Source: a candidate division KSB1 bacterium
GTDB taxonomy: Bacteria; Zhuqueibacterota; Zhuqueibacteria; JANLFK01; Oleimicrobiaceae
Assembly (NCBI GenBank): GCA_034506335.1
Contig: JAPDPR010000002.1
Coordinates: forward strand, 1-64,000
Reading direction: 5' to 3'
Length of the DNA stretch: 64,000 nucleotides
The notes under the pieces were generated by a model. It saw only the letters and a program-made list of their open reading frames with translations. It was not told where the DNA came from and searched no databases. Every line of letters starts with the position of its first letter. The first letter of the stretch is position 1. This document shows, piece by piece, positions 33,385 to 42,885 of this stretch. The position numbers and the translations under genes were made by a program.

Positions 33385-34761
33385 CTAATGCTCCGGCCCA
33401 CCAGGTCGTCCTTGAGCTCCTCCCGCCGTACCTTTGAGGAACAAAGCCCGCGACTTTCCATATTCGGCGTAGGCACGCCAACTTTTGCGTTCCATCTTTA
33501 GACTCAGGTTCTCACGCAACGCCGCGATGGTGGCATGCATTTCCAGGAACCGCCGGTGCTCCTCCACTATACTCTCCAACAGCGCGCGTCGCGTCTCATC
33601 GAGCCGCGCCTTCTCTTCCTTGAGGTATGGTGGCAGCCTGGGCCCGCCACCCACGTGCATTGCGTCCAAAAGACTCGCCTCCAACAGCAGCAGGTCCTCG
33701 CGCAGGCGCTCGACCTCCTTCTCCTGGGCACCCAGCAAGTCGGTCAATTGTTGCACTAAAGTGGACAGGTTGTCCTCTTCGGGAAACAGTTCAATGATCT
33801 TATCATAGACTTTTACTGCGTCATCAAACAGGCCTAGTTGCAGGTAACAACGCCCCAGCAAAAATAATGCCTCTTCGGTCTTCGGGTCCTGGGGGTGGCG
33901 GGACACGAGGGTTACCAATGGTCGCACGGCCCCCTCATAGTCGCCCATCTTCACCGAGGCCCAACCCCGCGCCAGCAGTGCCTCCGGGTAGCGACGGTGC
34001 TCGGGTGAGACGGCCGCAAAGTACCCCCGGGCCTCCTTGTAGTAGCCGAGCTCGTAGTAGAGATAACCCAGTGTCAGGCGCCCCTCGTCCACGATTGCGC
34101 GCCGCTCCTCAGATACTATCGGCAACGAGACCAATTTGCGAAAAACGGCCACCGATTTGGTGACACGCTTCATCTTGAGCAGCGAGAGCCCCACCGTGTA
34201 CAGGCCGTAGCCGTAATAGTCGCTGCGAGGGTCCAGGTTGAGCAGGGCCTCCAGCGCGCTGGCATAGTCTTTTATGTTATAGTAGCTCTGGCCTGCGTAA
34301 TAGCGAGCCTCATCGTCCACGTCCACCGGTCGCGGTGCCTGGAGGATGGCCTCGTACAGATGGAGACTTTCCTGGTATTTCCCCTGTTTGTAGGCCGTCT
34401 TTTGCAAGCCCAAGAGCCCCTTCGCCAGGAGAGGACTTCCGAAATAGTTCTTGACCAAATAGGTGTAAGTGGCGGCAGCGGCATTGTAAAGCTCCATCTC
34501 GTAAAGGCAGCCACCCAATAGGAGAAGCACCTCATCTATTCTCTTATACTCCGGGTAGTAATCCAAAACGAGCGCAAGGTCCCGTGCAGCCTGCCAATGT
34601 GATCCCGACTTGATGCGGTCTTTGGCCTCGCTCAAAAGCCGCTCCGCAATCCGCTCCATCTCCCGGTCTGCAGCCGGCTGCTGCGCCTCCACCGGCGCCG
34701 AATTCCAGGCGGCTATCACCACATAGACCGCCACTGCTATGTGCCATGCACCTCTGGACAC
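33385..34761 (-). CDS. Exported tetratricopeptide-repeat protein
   Basis: 458 residues. The N-terminal hydrophobic stretch (WHIAVAVYVVIAAWNSAPVEAQ) is a signal peptide. TPR units follow, such as YKRIDEVLLLLGGCLYEMELY, AARYYAGQSYYNIKDYASAL-like repeats and LFLLGRCYLQLGLFDDAVKVYDKII. The last 130 residues are a predicted coiled coil (DLLGAQEKEVERLREDLLLLEASL and EEKARLDETRRALLESIVEEH). The combination resembles YbgF/CpoB-like periplasmic proteins and suits an envelope-spanning complex with its neighbours. Start is GTG 34761. Confidence 0.86.
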   Translation of the reverse strand: MSRGAWHIAVAVYVVIAAWNSAPVEAQQPAADREMERIAERLLSEAKDRIKSGSHWQAARDLALVLDYYPEYKRIDEVLLLLGGCLYEMELYNAAAATYTYLVKNYFGSPLLAKGLLGLQKTAYKQGKYQESLHLYEAILQAPRPVDVDDEARYYAGQSYYNIKDYASALEALLNLDPRSDYYGYGLYTVGLSLLKMKRVTKSVAVFRKLVSLPIVSEERRAIVDEGRLTLGYLYYELGYYKEARGYFAAVSPEHRRYPEALLARGWASVKMGDYEGAVRPLVTLVSRHPQDPKTEEALFLLGRCYLQLGLFDDAVKVYDKIIELFPEEDNLSTLVQQLTDLLGAQEKEVERLREDLLLLEASLLDAMHVGGGPRLPPYLKEEKARLDETRRALLESIVEEHRRFLEMHATIAALRENLSLKMERKSWRAYAEYGKSRALFLKGTAGGAQGRPGGPEH

Positions 34762-34804
34762 CAGGGCTCCTCTCGGCTTTGCCCGACATTTCGGGCCCGG
34801 CTTG

Positions 34805-35824
34805 CTAAGGCTTCTCAGGCTTTTCCAATTCCTTTTTCATGGCCTCCATCTCGCGGGCAGCCTGCTCGCGTCGTTGTCGCAGGCGTTCGGCCTCCCGTTG
34901 AGCCTCCAGCTGCCGGAGCCTGGCCTCGCGTGCCTTTCTATCCAACTGGCGGAAGACGGTGAACCTGCGTGAGACCCCAACTGTGACCTTCCAGTCTGCG
35001 TACCGCTTATGGAACTCGTCCTCCACCTCGGCCCGCCGCGTCAGACTTACGTCCAACGCCAGATCACACACCAGCGAAAACGGGCCCAAGAAGCGGAGCC
35101 CCTGAGTCAAGCGTTGTGAATTCTGGTACCACCTTACAGAGGAGTTGTTCAAGAAAATCTCGCCCGTGTACTCGGTGAAAAGGTACGAGGAGCGTACGGG
35201 TACCTTGATGCCCACACCCATGAGAACTTGGTCAACCCGGGCGGTAAAGAAGCGATCAGTAAGGTCGTGATCGAGGTATCCCACGTTCACATGTGCCTTC
35301 AGGGGAGCGACAGGAAATGTGCGCCAAAGGTCAAAGGTGGCAATTCCCATGAGTGCTGCCGCCGTCTTTCCCGATGAGTAGGGCTCGAAGGGGACGTTGT
35401 GATACTCTGCCGTGGGCAACACGACCATAGGATACACCCCAACCCGCACGCTGTTCCACCTGAACGGGACCACCTTTAGCCCCAGCCTGGTGTCGCCCGG
35501 CATCGGCGTGAGCTGCTGGCCGTCATCCTGGTAGAGCGCCATACCCGCCGTGAGTTCGAACGTCTCCGACAGGGCGAAGGTCAGACTGGCATTGAGCGTA
35601 AAGTCTTTGACGAGCATGGAGGCGTTATCGCGCGCCTCGACAAAGCTCAGACCATGCGCGGTGACGTTCAGTTGTCCTGGGACAATCGCCTCTGCCGACT
35701 GCACGCGCAACAGGCCAGTGCCCCCAAGCATTGTCGACTGCGCAGACGCCGAAGGGGCTACGCCCATCAACACCGCGCCAAGACTCACCCCCAGAAGTAT
35801 GTTCGCTTTTGACCTCTTCTTCAT
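34805..35824 (-). CDS. Predicted outer-membrane protein with C-terminal coiled coil
   Basis: 339 residues. The signal peptide MKKRSKANILLGVSLGAVLM ends near ASAQS. The body alternates amphipathic strands (FTLNASLTFALSETFELTAGMALY, HVNVGYLDHDLTDRF, GVGIKVPVRSSYLFTEYTGEIF), as in outer-membrane barrels. The last 60 residues form an Arg/Glu-rich helix (ARLRQLEAQREAERLRQR) that could reach into the periplasm. The ATG at 35824 has GAAGGGA seven bases upstream. It is the first gene of the TPR-ExbB/ExbD-AgmX block and follows a predicted promoter. Confidence 0.78.
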   Translation of the reverse strand: MKKRSKANILLGVSLGAVLMGVAPSASAQSTMLGGTGLLRVQSAEAIVPGQLNVTAHGLSFVEARDNASMLVKDFTLNASLTFALSETFELTAGMALYQDDGQQLTPMPGDTRLGLKVVPFRWNSVRVGVYPMVVLPTAEYHNVPFEPYSSGKTAAALMGIATFDLWRTFPVAPLKAHVNVGYLDHDLTDRFFTARVDQVLMGVGIKVPVRSSYLFTEYTGEIFLNNSSVRWYQNSQRLTQGLRFLGPFSLVCDLALDVSLTRRAEVEDEFHKRYADWKVTVGVSRRFTVFRQLDRKAREARLRQLEAQREAERLRQRREQAAREMEAMKKELEKPEKP

Positions 35825-35929
35825 GCAGAGATCCCTTCGGCTGCCATGCATCTTTCCCTTTTGCGAGGGCCCGCAAGAATGGTAGTGCTGCGCCATTGTG
35901 GCCTCGTACCGGGTGAACCACGATTTTTA

Positions 35930-35958
35930 AATTTACACCCGCCCTGCCGCATTTGCAA
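35930..35958 (-). promoter_or_regulatory. Candidate promoter of the outer-membrane/TPR/ExbBD/AgmX block
   Basis: Minus-strand TTGCAA and TAAATT separated by 17 bases, about 105 bases before the ATG of the outer-membrane protein. The -10 continues as TAAATTTA. No other promoter-like site is seen in the block. Confidence 0.45.
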
Positions 35959-36030
35959 GCCCTTTTTCGGCCCACACCTCATGCGCCCGTCAACATTGTG
36001 TTCAGCGTTCAGACATTCGAGCCCGTGCTC

Positions 36031-38211
36031 TCACACCATTCCCTTCCGGCGGCGCAAGAACCACTCCATGCCTAACAGGATGACGATAAGCCCGAGGATT
36101 GTGCTACTCGCCCAATAACGAAATTGTACCCGCCTCTCCTCCCGAGCAGGATTCAGAGCCAAGCTTTTCAGGAGCGGCGAAAGGTCATTCCACAAAGACA
36201 GCGCTCCTCCCGAACGCTCGGCCATCTGCTGCAATTCTTCGAGGTTGGAGGCTGTGTTGAGGAATTCGACGCTCCAACGGGTGACACTAAAATGGCCAGT
36301 ATCAGCCAAAGCCTGACCCAACGGGACGACCGCATTGGCAGTAAACCGGTAATCCCCCTCGACACCAGCGATGAGCTTGCATTCATAGCGGCCAGCACCT
36401 ACCTCTTCTAGTGTAAGCGCGCGAGTCGCCTCAGGGCCCGTCACCTGGACTTGAACTTTGGCTCCCTCTTGAGGTCGGAAATCGGGCGTGTACACTTGCG
36501 CAGAGAACAGAATTGGTTCCCCGCTTCGGTACAGCTGTCGGTCCGTCCTGACGCGCAACTGCCTGTGCTCTTCGCGCAGTGCAAGCCACCGGACAAGGTT
36601 CTGGACGAATTTGGGATAGACGGAGTCGTCACCCCTCACGCCCCACATCATCAGATGCCACCGCCAGAAGCCGGAGGCAAACAGGGCAACCGCTCTGTGC
36701 TCCGGTGTCTCTCGAGCGACGATGAGGGGCACCTCCTTGCCACGGGCTCGTGGGGTGGGCTGGCCCACCGCGAGCACTATGCTGTTGGGCCAGAGGGGCA
36801 CCTCATAGTAGCGAGAGGGAACCGGCGGAAGCTCTTGCCACGCTGCAATGGCTGCCTGCGCGCTCTCCTCGACTGCTAACAGCGGGTGCGCGACACCCGA
36901 GGGCAAGAAGACGCTTCGCATCTCAACGGGGCCCACCTGCGGGGCCCGGCGCATAGGCAAATGCTCCCACAATGGGTTCAGCCGGGAGAACTCGAGATCC
37001 TCGCCGCCTGCCCAAAACAAAGGGAGGTTCCGGGAACTCAAGGCCTCACTCACCGCCTCCATTACCGTGGCCCCAGTTCCGGCCACCGGGAAATCAAGCA
37101 GGAAGAGGCAGTCGGCTTGTTGCAATGCATGGGCCACGCCGTCGGGGGTAGCGCGGTAGAAGCCGTCGCCACGCCGACAGATGTAGACCTGGGCTTCTAC
37201 ACTGGCATCGGCCTCAAGAGCTCGGGCCAGAAAGGCTGCGTCGTGGCTGGGCCTGCCCGCTATGAGGACCACTTTGATTTTTCCTGGGAGCGTCTTGACG
37301 ACAAATTCGGCCTGGTTGTTCTCATAGGTCAGCTCACCGGCAAGATGCGAGGCCGAAACCACATACCGCTCCACCCCAGGAGCCTCCGGCTTGAACCGAA
37401 GGGTGACCCGCGTCTCGGGCTGCCGCGCCTCCAGTTGCACGCTCGTGGCATCAAGTATAGCCCCTCCTCTGCGCAACTCTATATTGACCTTTTCCATGGC
37501 AAAACCATGGTTCACCAACCGCACTTCCACCGGTACCTCGGTGCCCACATAGGCAAAATCGTTGGCTATCGCGGAGCGGAGGACCAAGTCTTGTTGGGGC
37601 TTGCTACTACCCACGGCGACGGGAAACAGAGGCACTGGGCTCTTTTCGCCCACCCGGGTCAGAGGTTCACCCATGTTTGCTGCACCGTCGGTCACAACGA
37701 CCACCCCTGCGAGTGGCTGCCCGCGCAACTGCGCGATAAGCTCCTGTACCGTCTCCTCAATGTTTGTACCGAGGCCTTCGAAACGCAGCGTGTCCTGCCC
37801 TGGTCGAAATTCGCCCCCCAAGCCTGTGGAAAAGCCAAAGAATGGCATCCGTGCCTTCCTGGCGAGTGATAGAAGCCGTGCATCTCCCAACACCGCTGCG
37901 ACCTGGGCGGGCCGGCTCCCGCTATCGTCTGCCAGGGCCATGCTCGCCGATTGGTCGACGAGCACCGGCAAGAGTGGCTTTTGTTCTAATGAGATGACAC
38001 AAGTCAGCACAGGCTGAAACACGAGCAGGACCACCGCCACAAGGCACGCGGCGCGCAAGACAAGAAGCGTCCTCCTCACGAGGTTCGACACAACGGGGTT
38101 GGTCCGGCGATAGATAAAGACCGCTCCCGCAGTGGCGAGCAGTATGGCCAAAAGCAGCACCAAGAGGTTCCCTGCCAGCTCAATGTTCACGTGGCTTAGG
38201 GCGCGGTGCAT
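36031..38211 (-). CDS. Membrane protein with von Willebrand factor A-type domain
   Basis: 726 residues. Two N-terminal helices (LVLLLAILLATAGAVFIYRR, LLVLRAACLVAVVLLVFQPV) are followed by a vWA domain whose MIDAS motif is LPVLVDQSASMALAD (DxSxS), with VVVVTDGAANMGEP later in the fold. A long extracytoplasmic part of beta domains follows, including a glutamine-amidotransferase-like GRPSHDAAFLARALEAD region, and a last helix (TILGLIVILLGMEWFLRRRK). The function is not known; related proteins occur in BatA/stress-type or moxR clusters, but no moxR is present here. It overlaps the tsaD end by 16 bases, and its ATG has GAGG eight bases upstream. Confidence 0.82.
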   Translation of the reverse strand: MHRALSHVNIELAGNLLVLLLAILLATAGAVFIYRRTNPVVSNLVRRTLLVLRAACLVAVVLLVFQPVLTCVISLEQKPLLPVLVDQSASMALADDSGSRPAQVAAVLGDARLLSLARKARMPFFGFSTGLGGEFRPGQDTLRFEGLGTNIEETVQELIAQLRGQPLAGVVVVTDGAANMGEPLTRVGEKSPVPLFPVAVGSSKPQQDLVLRSAIANDFAYVGTEVPVEVRLVNHGFAMEKVNIELRRGGAILDATSVQLEARQPETRVTLRFKPEAPGVERYVVSASHLAGELTYENNQAEFVVKTLPGKIKVVLIAGRPSHDAAFLARALEADASVEAQVYICRRGDGFYRATPDGVAHALQQADCLFLLDFPVAGTGATVMEAVSEALSSRNLPLFWAGGEDLEFSRLNPLWEHLPMRRAPQVGPVEMRSVFLPSGVAHPLLAVEESAQAAIAAWQELPPVPSRYYEVPLWPNSIVLAVGQPTPRARGKEVPLIVARETPEHRAVALFASGFWRWHLMMWGVRGDDSVYPKFVQNLVRWLALREEHRQLRVRTDRQLYRSGEPILFSAQVYTPDFRPQEGAKVQVQVTGPEATRALTLEEVGAGRYECKLIAGVEGDYRFTANAVVPLGQALADTGHFSVTRWSVEFLNTASNLEELQQMAERSGGALSLWNDLSPLLKSLALNPAREERRVQFRYWASSTILGLIVILLGMEWFLRRRKGMV

Positions 38212-39242
38212 GGGTTGTGCCTCGATAGGGTAGCTTCTTCTTCAAAGCCGAGAGTGAGCGCAGGCTCGGGACGGAGTTCATCAGCCGCGCGTTCGCCGCG
38301 CTCAATGCGGGAGAGCCCGGCGCGCGCGATCATCGCTGCATTATCTGTACACAGCTCCTGCGGCGGCACATAGAGCCGGCACCCTTGGCTCTCCGCCTCC
38401 GTTTCCAGTGCCTCGCGAAGAGCGGTGTTCGCAGCAACTCCACCGGCCAAGCAGATAGTGCGCATATGCCATTTCGCCGCCGCTGCCATTGTCTTCCTTA
38501 CTAGGACGTCTACTACCGCTGCCTGGAAGCTCGCGGCTATGTCTGGCAGTTGCCGGCGCGCCTCCTCCTCCCCGAGGCCCTGCACGTAGTACAACACCGC
38601 CGTCTTAATCCCGCTGAAACTGAAGTCAAGATTGCCTTCCTCCATCATTGGCCGGGGAAAGGCTATAGCATGCGGGTTGCCAGATTCTGCCAGATGGGCA
38701 AGTGCTGGCCCTCCAGGGTACCCTAACCCCAATACGCGAGCGACCTTGTCAAAAGCCTCTCCCGCGGCGTCATCGATGGTTCGCCCTATGGTGCGGTACC
38801 GTCCCTCCGCCTCCACTATCACCAGCTGAGTGTGGCCTCCGGATACAATCAAACAGAGAAACGGCACCGGCGGCTTTGCCTGGCCGAGAAAGTTGGCAAA
38901 GATGTGGCCCTCCAGGTGATTCACCCCGACCCAGGGAATATTTAGGGCGAGGGCCATGCTCTTGGCCACGTTGAGTCCCACCAGGATAGACCCGGCCAGC
39001 CCCGGCCCGTAGGTGACCGCAATTGCCTCTAGGTCGCGTGTCTGAAGGTTGGCCAGGTCAAGCGCGTGTCTGATAACCGGAAGGAGCAGGCGCATGTGGG
39101 CGCGCGAGGCATACTCAGGGACCACACCCCCATACTCGCGATGAATGCCTTGCGAGGAGATGACGTTGGCCAGAATGCGGTCGTCATCCACGACTGCTGC
39201 GGCACTATCGTCGCAGGACGTTTCGATGCCTAAGATGCGCAT
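38196..39242 (-). CDS. tsaD: tRNA N6-adenosine threonylcarbamoyltransferase
   Basis: 348 residues. TsaD transfers the threonylcarbamoyl group to A37 of tRNAs that read ANN codons. The family start MRILGIETSCDDSAAAVVDD, metal histidines in HLEGHIFANF, SGGHTQLVIVE, the DDAAGEAFDKVAR segment and GGVAANTALRE are all present. The 16-base overlap with the vWA gene downstream suggests coupled translation. Other t6A genes (tsaB, tsaC, tsaE) are not in the window. Confidence 0.97.
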   Translation of the reverse strand: MRILGIETSCDDSAAAVVDDDRILANVISSQGIHREYGGVVPEYASRAHMRLLLPVIRHALDLANLQTRDLEAIAVTYGPGLAGSILVGLNVAKSMALALNIPWVGVNHLEGHIFANFLGQAKPPVPFLCLIVSGGHTQLVIVEAEGRYRTIGRTIDDAAGEAFDKVARVLGLGYPGGPALAHLAESGNPHAIAFPRPMMEEGNLDFSFSGIKTAVLYYVQGLGEEEARRQLPDIAASFQAAVVDVLVRKTMAAAAKWHMRTICLAGGVAANTALREALETEAESQGCRLYVPPQELCTDNAAMIARAGLSRIERGERAADELRPEPALTLGFEEEATLSRHNPCTAP

Positions 39243-39283
39243 AGGTTTTGGAGACGCTCGAAGCTGCGAGGCTGCCGGTGGGT

Positions 39284-40219
39284 TCAGCGCTCAAGCACGA
39301 CTTTGAACCGTTGGGGTGATACATCCCGCCAGCTCACTCCCTCTGGGGTTTCGATCACCGCGGGAAAATCAACCTGCTCGGGCGAGGCAGGAAGTCTCCA
39401 CTCCACGTACGCCGTGATCTGCTCGGCGCTCACCTTCGTCACCACATCGACCCCGCCCTCGATGGTCAGCGTTAACTTTGGGGGAACGACAAAGGCCCTG
39501 TATCCAGGGGGAATGTTGCGCGCTTGTACGGGAATATCGTGCATCACTCGCTCCATGAGCTTCTGCACGTCTGCCACCACTAGTACCTCGCGCCGGTTCA
39601 CGGTAAGCTTTTGGTCCACCGGCTCCTCCAGCGGCACGCGCACTCGCACATCACGCGTCGCCCGAGCAAACTGACGGCTCTTTGTAGCCCATCGCTCGAC
39701 CGTGCGCACCAGCGACTCCGGCCCTGCCACGCTTACCGATTCGGGCTCCACATGGACAGCTCCGACTACGGCATAACCGTTCAGGGGTTGCACGGTGACC
39801 TTAGGCTGCACCGGGATCGTGCGCTCCACGCGAGGTTCTAATACCAGGAGCGCCTCCTTAGGAGAGAGGACCTCCAACACCTCGATTCTGCCCCCATAGT
39901 CTGCCATTGTCACGTCCGTAACCCCCAAGGGGATGCGGTGGGTACCACGCCCCAGATTGGCATTGACCGTCACGGCAAAGTCGCGGCTGATGCTGATAGC
40001 TATAAGGGCGCGCCCCTGACCTCTGACGCGCACTCGTACGCTGAGGGGAGGGTCGTTGCCCAAGGTGAGGCCAGGAGTGATGCCCACGACCCGCAGTGGC
40101 ACGTCGAAGACCCAGTCGTAGTAGTTCTCGGTCTTGACGTAGAGCCACAGCACCAAGGCGAGGACAAGCACCACGCCGGCAATCCTGTAACGCCTAAGCA
40201 GTGCGCGCGGTGCAACCAC
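39284..40219 (-). CDS. YbbR-like domain protein (CdaR-type)
   Basis: 311 residues. One N-terminal helix (RRYRIAGVVLVLALVLWLYVK) anchors tandem YbbR-type beta domains outside the membrane, visible as IPVQPKVTVQPLNGYAVVGAVHVEPESVSVAGP and DIPVQARNIPPGYRAFVVPPKLTLTIEG. In firmicutes CdaR regulates the diadenylate cyclase CdaA encoded just before it; no cyclase gene is next to it here. It precedes tsaD by 41 bases. Start GTG 40219 has GGAG upstream. Confidence 0.85.
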   Translation of the reverse strand: MVAPRALLRRYRIAGVVLVLALVLWLYVKTENYYDWVFDVPLRVVGITPGLTLGNDPPLSVRVRVRGQGRALIAISISRDFAVTVNANLGRGTHRIPLGVTDVTMADYGGRIEVLEVLSPKEALLVLEPRVERTIPVQPKVTVQPLNGYAVVGAVHVEPESVSVAGPESLVRTVERWATKSRQFARATRDVRVRVPLEEPVDQKLTVNRREVLVVADVQKLMERVMHDIPVQARNIPPGYRAFVVPPKLTLTIEGGVDVVTKVSAEQITAYVEWRLPASPEQVDFPAVIETPEGVSWRDVSPQRFKVVLER

Positions 40220-40293
40220 AGTTCTAGCCGCTCCATACTCTCCGTGACAGCTCCCGGCCGTCGTTGTCCGGGGCGGTGCCGATCAGGGAGATG

Positions 40294-40485
40294 CTATTTC
40301 TGAGAGAGGGTCGGAGCTTTGCCAATACTTATCTCGCCGTTGTCGATCCTGATGTTAAACCCGCACTCGGGATTGGAGCAAATCCAGGCCTTGTACATGA
40401 TCGAGGCCCCCTCCCGTCCATAATCGGACAGCGGCAGCAGAACCCCTCTTCCGCACTTTTGACACGCCGGAAATGCATTCTCCAT
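40294..40485 (-). CDS. Small zinc-ribbon protein of unknown function
   Basis: 63 residues. Two cysteine pairs, ACQKCGRG and CSNPECGF, can hold one zinc. The rest is polar, and no further family is recognised. Start ATG 40485 is preceded by GGAGAGGGA eight bases upstream. It lies 74 bases before the YbbR gene in the same direction. Confidence 0.65.
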   Translation of the reverse strand: MENAFPACQKCGRGVLLPLSDYGREGASIMYKAWICSNPECGFNIRIDNGEISIGKAPTLSQK

Positions 40486-40733
40486 GGTCAATCCCTCTCC
40501 TCACGTTTGTAATTACCGCCCATCCCTCAGGCGCCTGCACCCAGACGCCCGGAGGACCTCACCATGTGCTGCATCGTCGACGGCACCTACCAGAACTCGC
40601 CCGACGACACAATGGCCGGTACACCAAGATAGTCCCCAGAGTGGAGATCCGGCGACTGGCTGTGAAGGAAAGTAGTCCTCAGCCCCTGGCCACCACGGAG
40701 GCATGTATGGCGGGCGTGACTATGCCCGTCGGG

Positions 40734-41477
40734 CTACCTGCCAACAAGCAGGCGAGCACCTACCCCCATCACCAAGCAAAAAACAATGCCCGCCAGTGCC
40801 TCTACCGTGGCTGCGCTGTCGTGCAGCCCCCGGCGCCAGACCCAACGCCCTACGATCGCCACCAACGCAATCATTCCCCATTCCCCCACATAGGCCCCTA
40901 CGGTACCCAACGCCCGTTCCACATATCCAGGCACACGCACCAAGTAAGCCGGAAAAGGCGCTGGGTCCTCGCGTCGCCGCCCACCTGGTAGCTGCTGCAA
41001 ATAGTAGATGAGCGGCGCCGCAGCAAACGAAGCCACCAGCACCGCCGTTGTCACGATGACGGCGGGCAGCGGAATTAGCAGCCAACGCAACGAATCAGCT
41101 GGCGTGGGTGGTCCAGCGAATCGGCAGCAGACCAACACTGCCCCTATGATGCCGACAATGTGCAAGGCCTGGTCCCCGAGGAATAAGCCGATCGTCTCCT
41201 TGCCCCACCTCTTCCGCAGGACCCCCTTGCTCCAATCCAGCAGCAGGTGCCACGCCGTCACCCCCGCAATCACTGTCCATATCCGCGCATCGGGAACAAA
41301 GGGCAGCAACACTGCCACCATCGTTATTCCACAGATCCCCACGTGGAGAAGCACGCCCCACGCGCTCGTGACTTTGAGCCGGAAGACACGATCCGTCTGC
41401 AAGACGAAGTCACCAACCACATGGGCGAGCGCGATCAGCCAGAGAAGGTGCATCATCTCCGGCTGCAGAACTGGCAC
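40734..41477 (-). CDS. DUF3307-type membrane protein
   Basis: 247 residues with about six predicted helices. The opening LLWLIALAHVVGDFVLQTDRVF, with histidine and aspartate in the first helix, and WHLLLDWSKG match DUF3307 proteins, whose function is unknown. Start is GTG 41477, two bases after the rplI stop, with GAAGG from the rplI end as its ribosome-binding site. Genes downstream are separated by about 250 bases in which I see nothing clear. Confidence 0.82.
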   Translation of the reverse strand: MPVLQPEMMHLLWLIALAHVVGDFVLQTDRVFRLKVTSAWGVLLHVGICGITMVAVLLPFVPDARIWTVIAGVTAWHLLLDWSKGVLRKRWGKETIGLFLGDQALHIVGIIGAVLVCCRFAGPPTPADSLRWLLIPLPAVIVTTAVLVASFAAAPLIYYLQQLPGGRRREDPAPFPAYLVRVPGYVERALGTVGAYVGEWGMIALVAIVGRWVWRRGLHDSAATVEALAGIVFCLVMGVGARLLVGR

Positions 41478-41479
41478 GC

Positions 41480-41923
41480 TTAGGCCTTCACCACCCACAC
41501 TTTGACTTTCGCTTCAATCTCTGGATGCAGTTTGATCGCGACGTCGTAGATGCCGAGTGCCTTAATGGGCTCTTCTAAGAGGATCTTCTTCTTGTCGATA
41601 TCAAAGCCCTTCTCCTTGAGAAGGTCAGCAATAGTCTGCGAGGTTACCGAGCCGAAGACGCGATCCTCTTCACCCACAGCCACGGTGGCCGTGCACGAGA
41701 CCCCATTCAGTTTTTCTGCCAAAGCCAGGGCGCCCTTCTTGGCTCGCTCGAGACGTTGGGCATCCAGCTTCTTCTGCTCATGATATGCCTTCAGGTTACT
41801 CGGTGTAGCTGCAAGAGCTATGCCGCGCGGCAAGAGGTAGTTTCGGGCATAGCCAGGCTTTACCTCCACCACGTCACCTGCTTTACCCAGCTTTTCGTGG
41901 TCTTGCTTCAATATCACCTTCAT
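41480..41923 (-). CDS. rplI: 50S ribosomal protein L9
   Basis: 147 residues, typical length. The start MKVILKQDHEKLGKAGDVVEVKPGYARNYLLPRG is the L9 N-terminal RNA-binding domain, followed by a long helix and the C-terminal domain GSVTSQTIADLLKEKGFDID. Encoded 18 bases after rpsR in the conserved rpsF-ssb-rpsR-rplI order. Confidence 0.98.
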   Translation of the reverse strand: MKVILKQDHEKLGKAGDVVEVKPGYARNYLLPRGIALAATPSNLKAYHEQKKLDAQRLERAKKGALALAEKLNGVSCTATVAVGEEDRVFGSVTSQTIADLLKEKGFDIDKKKILLEEPIKALGIYDVAIKLHPEIEAKVKVWVVKA

Positions 41924-41941
41924 ATCGTGTCCACCGATTTG

Positions 41942-42166
41942 CTACCGTGTGATCTCTGCCACAAAGGGGATGAGCGCCAAGTGCCGTGCCCGTTTCACTG
42001 CTTTGACCAGCTGCCGCTGGTGGCGCGCACACGTTCCTGAGGTTCGGCGCGGAATAATCTTCCCCTCGTCAGTCGTGAAGCGCAACAATCTCTTGTCGTC
42101 CTTGTAGTCGATATAGACAATCCCTTCCTCGCAGAAACGACAGATCCGTTTCTTTCGCTTCAGCAT
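41942..42166 (-). CDS. rpsR: 30S ribosomal protein S18
   Basis: 74 residues. [32 protein letters not shown] and [23 protein letters not shown] are standard S18 segments. The cysteine pair (CRFC) is kept. ATG 42166 has GAGGGAG upstream; two more residues are open in frame. Confidence 0.98.
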   Translation of the reverse strand: MLKRKKRICRFCEEGIVYIDYKDDKRLLRFTTDEGKIIPRRTSGTCARHQRQLVKAVKRARHLALIPFVAEITR

Positions 42167-42212
42167 GCACAACTCCCTCGTTAGGTTCGCAGGGCGCCTG
42201 AGCGCCCATCGG

Positions 42213-42770
42213 TCACAATTTCAAGCCTCGATACCCAAAGTCAAAGTCGGTTTCGCCGACGTCAATCTCCTGGCGGTGTTCTCGCCGGTGCTGGTTCTCC
42301 CCCGGGCTGCGCCGCCCTCCGCCTGATGACAAGGCTTGCCCCGAAGGGTAAGCTACTTCCAGTACTCTCTCCTCCGGTTCGGTAATGTCCGCAGTATCGG
42401 GGAAATCGGCCCCTTCTTCACCTGCGCGGCGGTTGAGAAATTGGATACGCCGCGCTTTGATCTCTACCACGTTGCGGGTAGTACCGTCTTCACTTCGCCA
42501 GCTGCGGCTCTGGAGCTCGCCATCGATGAGCACGGCACTTCCCTTTTTCAGCGTCTCATAACAGCTTTCTGCCAGTTTGTACCATGCGACCACCCCCACG
42601 TAGCAAACGTTGTCCCGCCACTGGCCAGTGTTGTCTTTGAACTTCCTGTTGCAGGCGATGTAGAAATTTGCCACAGGAGTACCATTCGTTGTCTTGCGAA
42701 AGGTAGGATCGCACGTCAGGTGACCGGCAATAATCACAGTATTGATGTCTGGCATCTTCAAGTCAACCAT
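42213..42770 (-). CDS. ssb: Single-stranded DNA-binding protein
   Basis: 185 residues. An OB fold ([33 protein letters not shown], then [14 protein letters not shown] and [11 protein letters not shown]) is followed by a Glu/Arg/Gly-rich tail. The usual acidic DDDIPF end is replaced by [14 protein letters not shown], an acidic-aromatic tip (DFDF) shifted inward, which may still bind partner proteins. It sits between rpsF and rpsR, the common position. AAGGAG precedes the ATG. Confidence 0.95.
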   Translation of the reverse strand: MVDLKMPDINTVIIAGHLTCDPTFRKTTNGTPVANFYIACNRKFKDNTGQWRDNVCYVGVVAWYKLAESCYETLKKGSAVLIDGELQSRSWRSEDGTTRNVVEIKARRIQFLNRRAGEEGADFPDTADITEPEERVLEVAYPSGQALSSGGGRRSPGENQHRREHRQEIDVGETDFDFGYRGLKL

Positions 42771-42885
42771 ACATCATCACTCCTTCGCGGTAAACGCAGC
42801 ATTCCAAAGAACAAGGCTGCACGTATCGCCTTTATGACCCCGGCCACTCCGTTCACTTCAGCCAGCTTTTCAGGGAAGAGGGTCG

